A stretch of DNA of 7,464 bases from Clostridia bacterium (GTDB lineage: Bacteria > Bacillota > DSM-521 > Neomoorellales > Neomoorellaceae), in NCBI GenBank assembly GCA_030445875.1, contig JASUSX010000106.1:1-7464 (forward strand), given 5' to 3'. Position 1 is the first letter of the stretch. Each line of letters begins with the position of its first letter. The notes beneath the pieces are model-generated. The model made no database searches and was not told the DNA's origin. It was given only the letters and a program-made list of their open reading frames with translations. Shown here piece by piece: positions 5,746 through 7,464 of this stretch. The translations under genes and the position numbers were made by a program.

Positions 5746-6964
5746 AATTGCCGGGCAACAGCTCCGGGGGGAGCATCTTTTCTGTCTGGATAAAGGCCAC
5801 CGTAAAGAAGGCAATGGCCCCTACCAGAACGGCGGCCCCCAGGAAGAGGGGTAGCCGGCCCAGGGTCATGGCCAGGCCAAAGGCGGGGGGACCCAGGGCG
5901 ACGCCAAAAAAGCGCATGGAACCGTAAAGGCAGGTAATACCACCCCTCTCTTTGGCGCTGATACTGGTAATCAAGGTATTTACCGCCGGCAGGACGGTAC
6001 CGGTACCGATACCCATAACCACCATAGCCAGAAAAAAGATGAATATGTTGGCAAAGAGGCCCATAACCACCAGGGAGATAGCTACCAGGATCAGGCCGGC
6101 AGTGATGCTCATTTTTAAGCCAGGGCCGGCCTTTTGTTGCAGGTAACTTCCGGCTAGATAAGAGGTCAGGGCCATGGTACCTACGGGGATGGCGATTAGG
6201 AGGCCAATGCTGATCCCCCGGATGCCGTAAGTAGCTTCCAGGATGTCGGAGACAAAGCTCAAAACCCCGAAAAGGATAAAAAGGACCACCATCCCGGCCA
6301 GGATGCAGGCCAGGAGGGAGAGGCCGTTAGCCTTAAAGATCTGGCCCAGGTCGGAAAAATAGCTGTGGATACTCATTTTCTCTTTTTCCTTGTTCACGGG
6401 CTCCCGGATAAAATACCACACGGCCAGGCCGATTGGTATAGCCAGGCAACCGTACACAAAAAAGGGGGCGAACCAGGCGATGAGGGCGATAAGGGAACCG
6501 GCAACAGGGCTTACTACTTTGCCCAGGCCATTGGAGGCCTCCAGCAGGCCCAGGGCCTTGGTGCGCTCCTTGCTCTGGAAGATGTCACCTGTTAGCGCCA
6601 TGGCCAGCTGGTAGGTGCCCCCGGCACCGATACCCTGCAGGATCCGGCTCCCCAGGATGAGGTAATAGGGGGAGGTTACCAGCCAGGCGGCCAGGCCGGC
6701 GAGCAGGCCGCCCAGGCCATAGATAATCAGGGCCGGGGCCATGATGAGCTTGCGGCCGTAGCAATCGGATAAAAAACCGGCAAAGGGGATGACGATGCCT
6801 GCTGGCAGGGAAAAGGCGGTGATAAACAGGCTGGCCTGGACCAGGCTGACACCTAAAGTGGAGCGCATCAGGGGCAAAAGGGGGACCAGCATGGAGTTCC
6901 CCAGGACCATAATAAAAGGCACAGCGCAGAGAAGAGCGAAGGGGAGTTTCATGGATGGCTGCAA
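5744..6964 (-). CDS. Major facilitator superfamily transporter (drug-efflux-like)
   Basis: This 406-residue membrane protein has about 12 hydrophobic helices in two halves, separated by a charged cytoplasmic loop near 187-212 (REPVNKEKEKM). The MFS motif A is clear: GFLSDCYGRKLIM at 63-75, between helices 2 and 3. A motif-B-like R107-ILQG-IGAGG follows in helix 4, and GLGKVVSPVAG (146-156) sits where exporters carry motif C. These features suggest a proton-coupled exporter of the DHA1 type, but the substrate cannot be named. The start is TTG at 6964-6962: it is the first possible start after an in-frame stop (TAA at 6973-6971), and GGGAGG (minus strand, 6980-6975) lies 10 bases before it. ATG 6952-6950 is the alternative but is 22 bases from the SD. 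The gene is monocistronic, convergent with phoU and divergent from the DUF2619 gene. I see no confident promoter upstream. Confidence 0.88.
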   Translation of the reverse strand: MQPSMKLPFALLCAVPFIMVLGNSMLVPLLPLMRSTLGVSLVQASLFITAFSLPAGIVIPFAGFLSDCYGRKLIMAPALIIYGLGGLLAGLAAWLVTSPYYLILGSRILQGIGAGGTYQLAMALTGDIFQSKERTKALGLLEASNGLGKVVSPVAGSLIALIAWFAPFFVYGCLAIPIGLAVWYFIREPVNKEKEKMSIHSYFSDLGQIFKANGLSLLACILAGMVVLFILFGVLSFVSDILEATYGIRGISIGLLIAIPVGTMALTSYLAGSYLQQKAGPGLKMSITAGLILVAISLVVMGLFANIFIFFLAMVVMGIGTGTVLPAVNTLITSISAKERGGITCLYGSMRFFGVALGPPAFGLAMTLGRLPLFLGAAVLVGAIAFFTVAFIQTEKMLPPELLPGN

Positions 6965-6986
6965 TATTAGTTAACCTCCCGCTCAA

Positions 6987-6997
6987 AAGCACTGCTT
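6987..6997. repeat. Short palindrome upstream of the MFS gene
   Basis: AAGCACTGCTT is a perfect 5-bp inverted repeat around one central base. It sits 7 bases upstream of the MFS gene's SD, in the divergent intergenic region. It could be a half-size operator, but an 11-bp palindrome also occurs by chance and no regulator gene is nearby. Confidence 0.3.
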
Positions 6998-7120
6998 CTA
7001 TTCTCTCCCGCAGGGGCATAAAAAATAAGAGGTAGAAATTCCCCGGCGATGTTGCCTTTTGCCCAGCAGTTTCTGCCTGTCTGGTTCTTGGACCGCAATT
7101 CTATTGCCGGAGGTAACCCC

Positions 7121-7396
7121 ATGTTTTTCTTTTTGCCTGAAAAGCATGTCCTGGCTATGGCTGCTATACGCGTTCTATCCAGTATGATTGAACTGGCGGC
7201 AGCCATACTGATGTTAAAGCTGAACCGGGTGGAGGCAGCCTTAAAGATCAACGCCACCCTGGCCCTGGTGGGCCCGACGGTGATGATGATGGTCATGGCC
7301 CTGGGACTCTGGGGTCTGGCCGGGAAGATAGCTCCCTATAAAATGCTCATTATTATTCTGGGGGTGGGGTTGATTTTTTACGGTGTCAGGCGTTAG
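7121..7396 (+). CDS. Small membrane protein, YqhV-like (DUF2619)
   Basis: This is a 91-residue hydrophobic protein of unknown function with three probable membrane segments (about 9-33, 42-66 and 72-88). The pattern EKHVLAMAAIRVLSSMIELAAAILMLKLN, then the INATLALVGP motif (43-52), and a C-terminal GLIFYGVRR matches my memory of the B. subtilis YqhV family (DUF2619, about 93 residues). That match is from memory. In B. subtilis yqhV lies just upstream of the spoIIIA sporulation operon; no spoIIIA gene is seen here, although only 68 bases follow. The frame is open from 7049, but ATG 7121 is the start because GGAGGT (7109-7114) lies 6 bases before it and the resulting length fits the family. The gene diverges from the MFS gene across 156 bases, with no clear promoter. 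No terminator is visible before the window ends. Confidence 0.8.
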   Translation: MFFFLPEKHVLAMAAIRVLSSMIELAAAILMLKLNRVEAALKINATLALVGPTVMMMVMALGLWGLAGKIAPYKMLIIILGVGLIFYGVRR

Positions 7397-7464
7397 CGTG
7401 GTGGGCGGACAGTCGTCTGACCTGTGAAAAAGTACCGCTGCTCGGGTAGTTACCCCTTTCCAGC

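Noticed and set aside
6585..7019. 144-codon minus-strand frame overlapping the MFS start
   Set aside because: It is an off-frame shadow of the MFS gene rich in R, P, H and G, with no recognisable motif. The MFS frame has the SD and motif A.
6996..7024. Sigma-E-like sporulation promoter (TTCTATT, 14 bp, CATAAAAA) upstream of the DUF2619 gene
   Set aside because: The match is partial in both boxes and about 95 bases from the start codon. In AT-rich intergenic sequence it is too weak to claim.
7397..7464. Small hairpin GGGTAGTTACCC (7444-7455) and a short open frame from GTG 7424 at the right edge
   Set aside because: The hairpin has no T-run, the frame has no SD, and the window ends after 13 codons; neither a terminator nor a gene can be supported.

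Overview
The window looks like part of a chromosome from a moderately GC-rich, spore-forming, probably acetogenic Bacillota. The best guess is a Moorella-like thermophile. This is inferred from the C-terminus of formate-tetrahydrofolate ligase (the Wood-Ljungdahl methyl-branch enzyme), strong GGAGG-type ribosome binding sites with TTG/GTG starts, a clostridial dihydropteroate synthase with a long N-terminal extension, and a YqhV-like (DUF2619) membrane protein known from spore formers. No database search was possible, so the genus is a guess.

Layout. Bases 1-262 hold the 3' end of fhs, closed by a strong hairpin terminator (293-319). folP (dihydropteroate synthase, 377-1573) follows: fhs consumes tetrahydrofolate and folP helps make it. 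A PAP2 lipid-phosphate phosphatase gene follows, with its own sigma-A-like promoter at 1596-1624. The -10 box covers the upstream ATG, so translation most likely starts at TTG 1659. Directly after its stop codon come four TTAACA-like hexamers at exact 11-bp steps and a TATAAT box without a recognisable -35, which is the architecture of a PhoP-activated promoter. This drives pstC-pstA-pstB-phoU (2299-5713), an inner-membrane phosphate ABC importer plus its regulator. The operon ends in a perfect inverted repeat with a T-run (5717-5745). pstS, the phosphate-binding lipoprotein, and the phoPR two-component genes are not in the window.

On the opposite strand, a 12-helix MFS exporter-type gene (5744-6964) converges on phoU, and its stop codon lies at the end of the T-run of the phoU terminator. 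Diverging from it is a 91-residue YqhV/DUF2619 gene (7121-7396). The last 68 bases contain nothing that can be assigned.

The genes form three functional blocks: one-carbon/folate metabolism (fhs, folP), phosphate handling (PAP2 phosphatase, pstCAB, phoU), and two unrelated membrane proteins. All the genes belong to known families; no undescribed system is visible. The most informative observations are the Pho-box array, the start-codon corrections implied by promoter or SD positions, and the lack of pstS beside the transporter.
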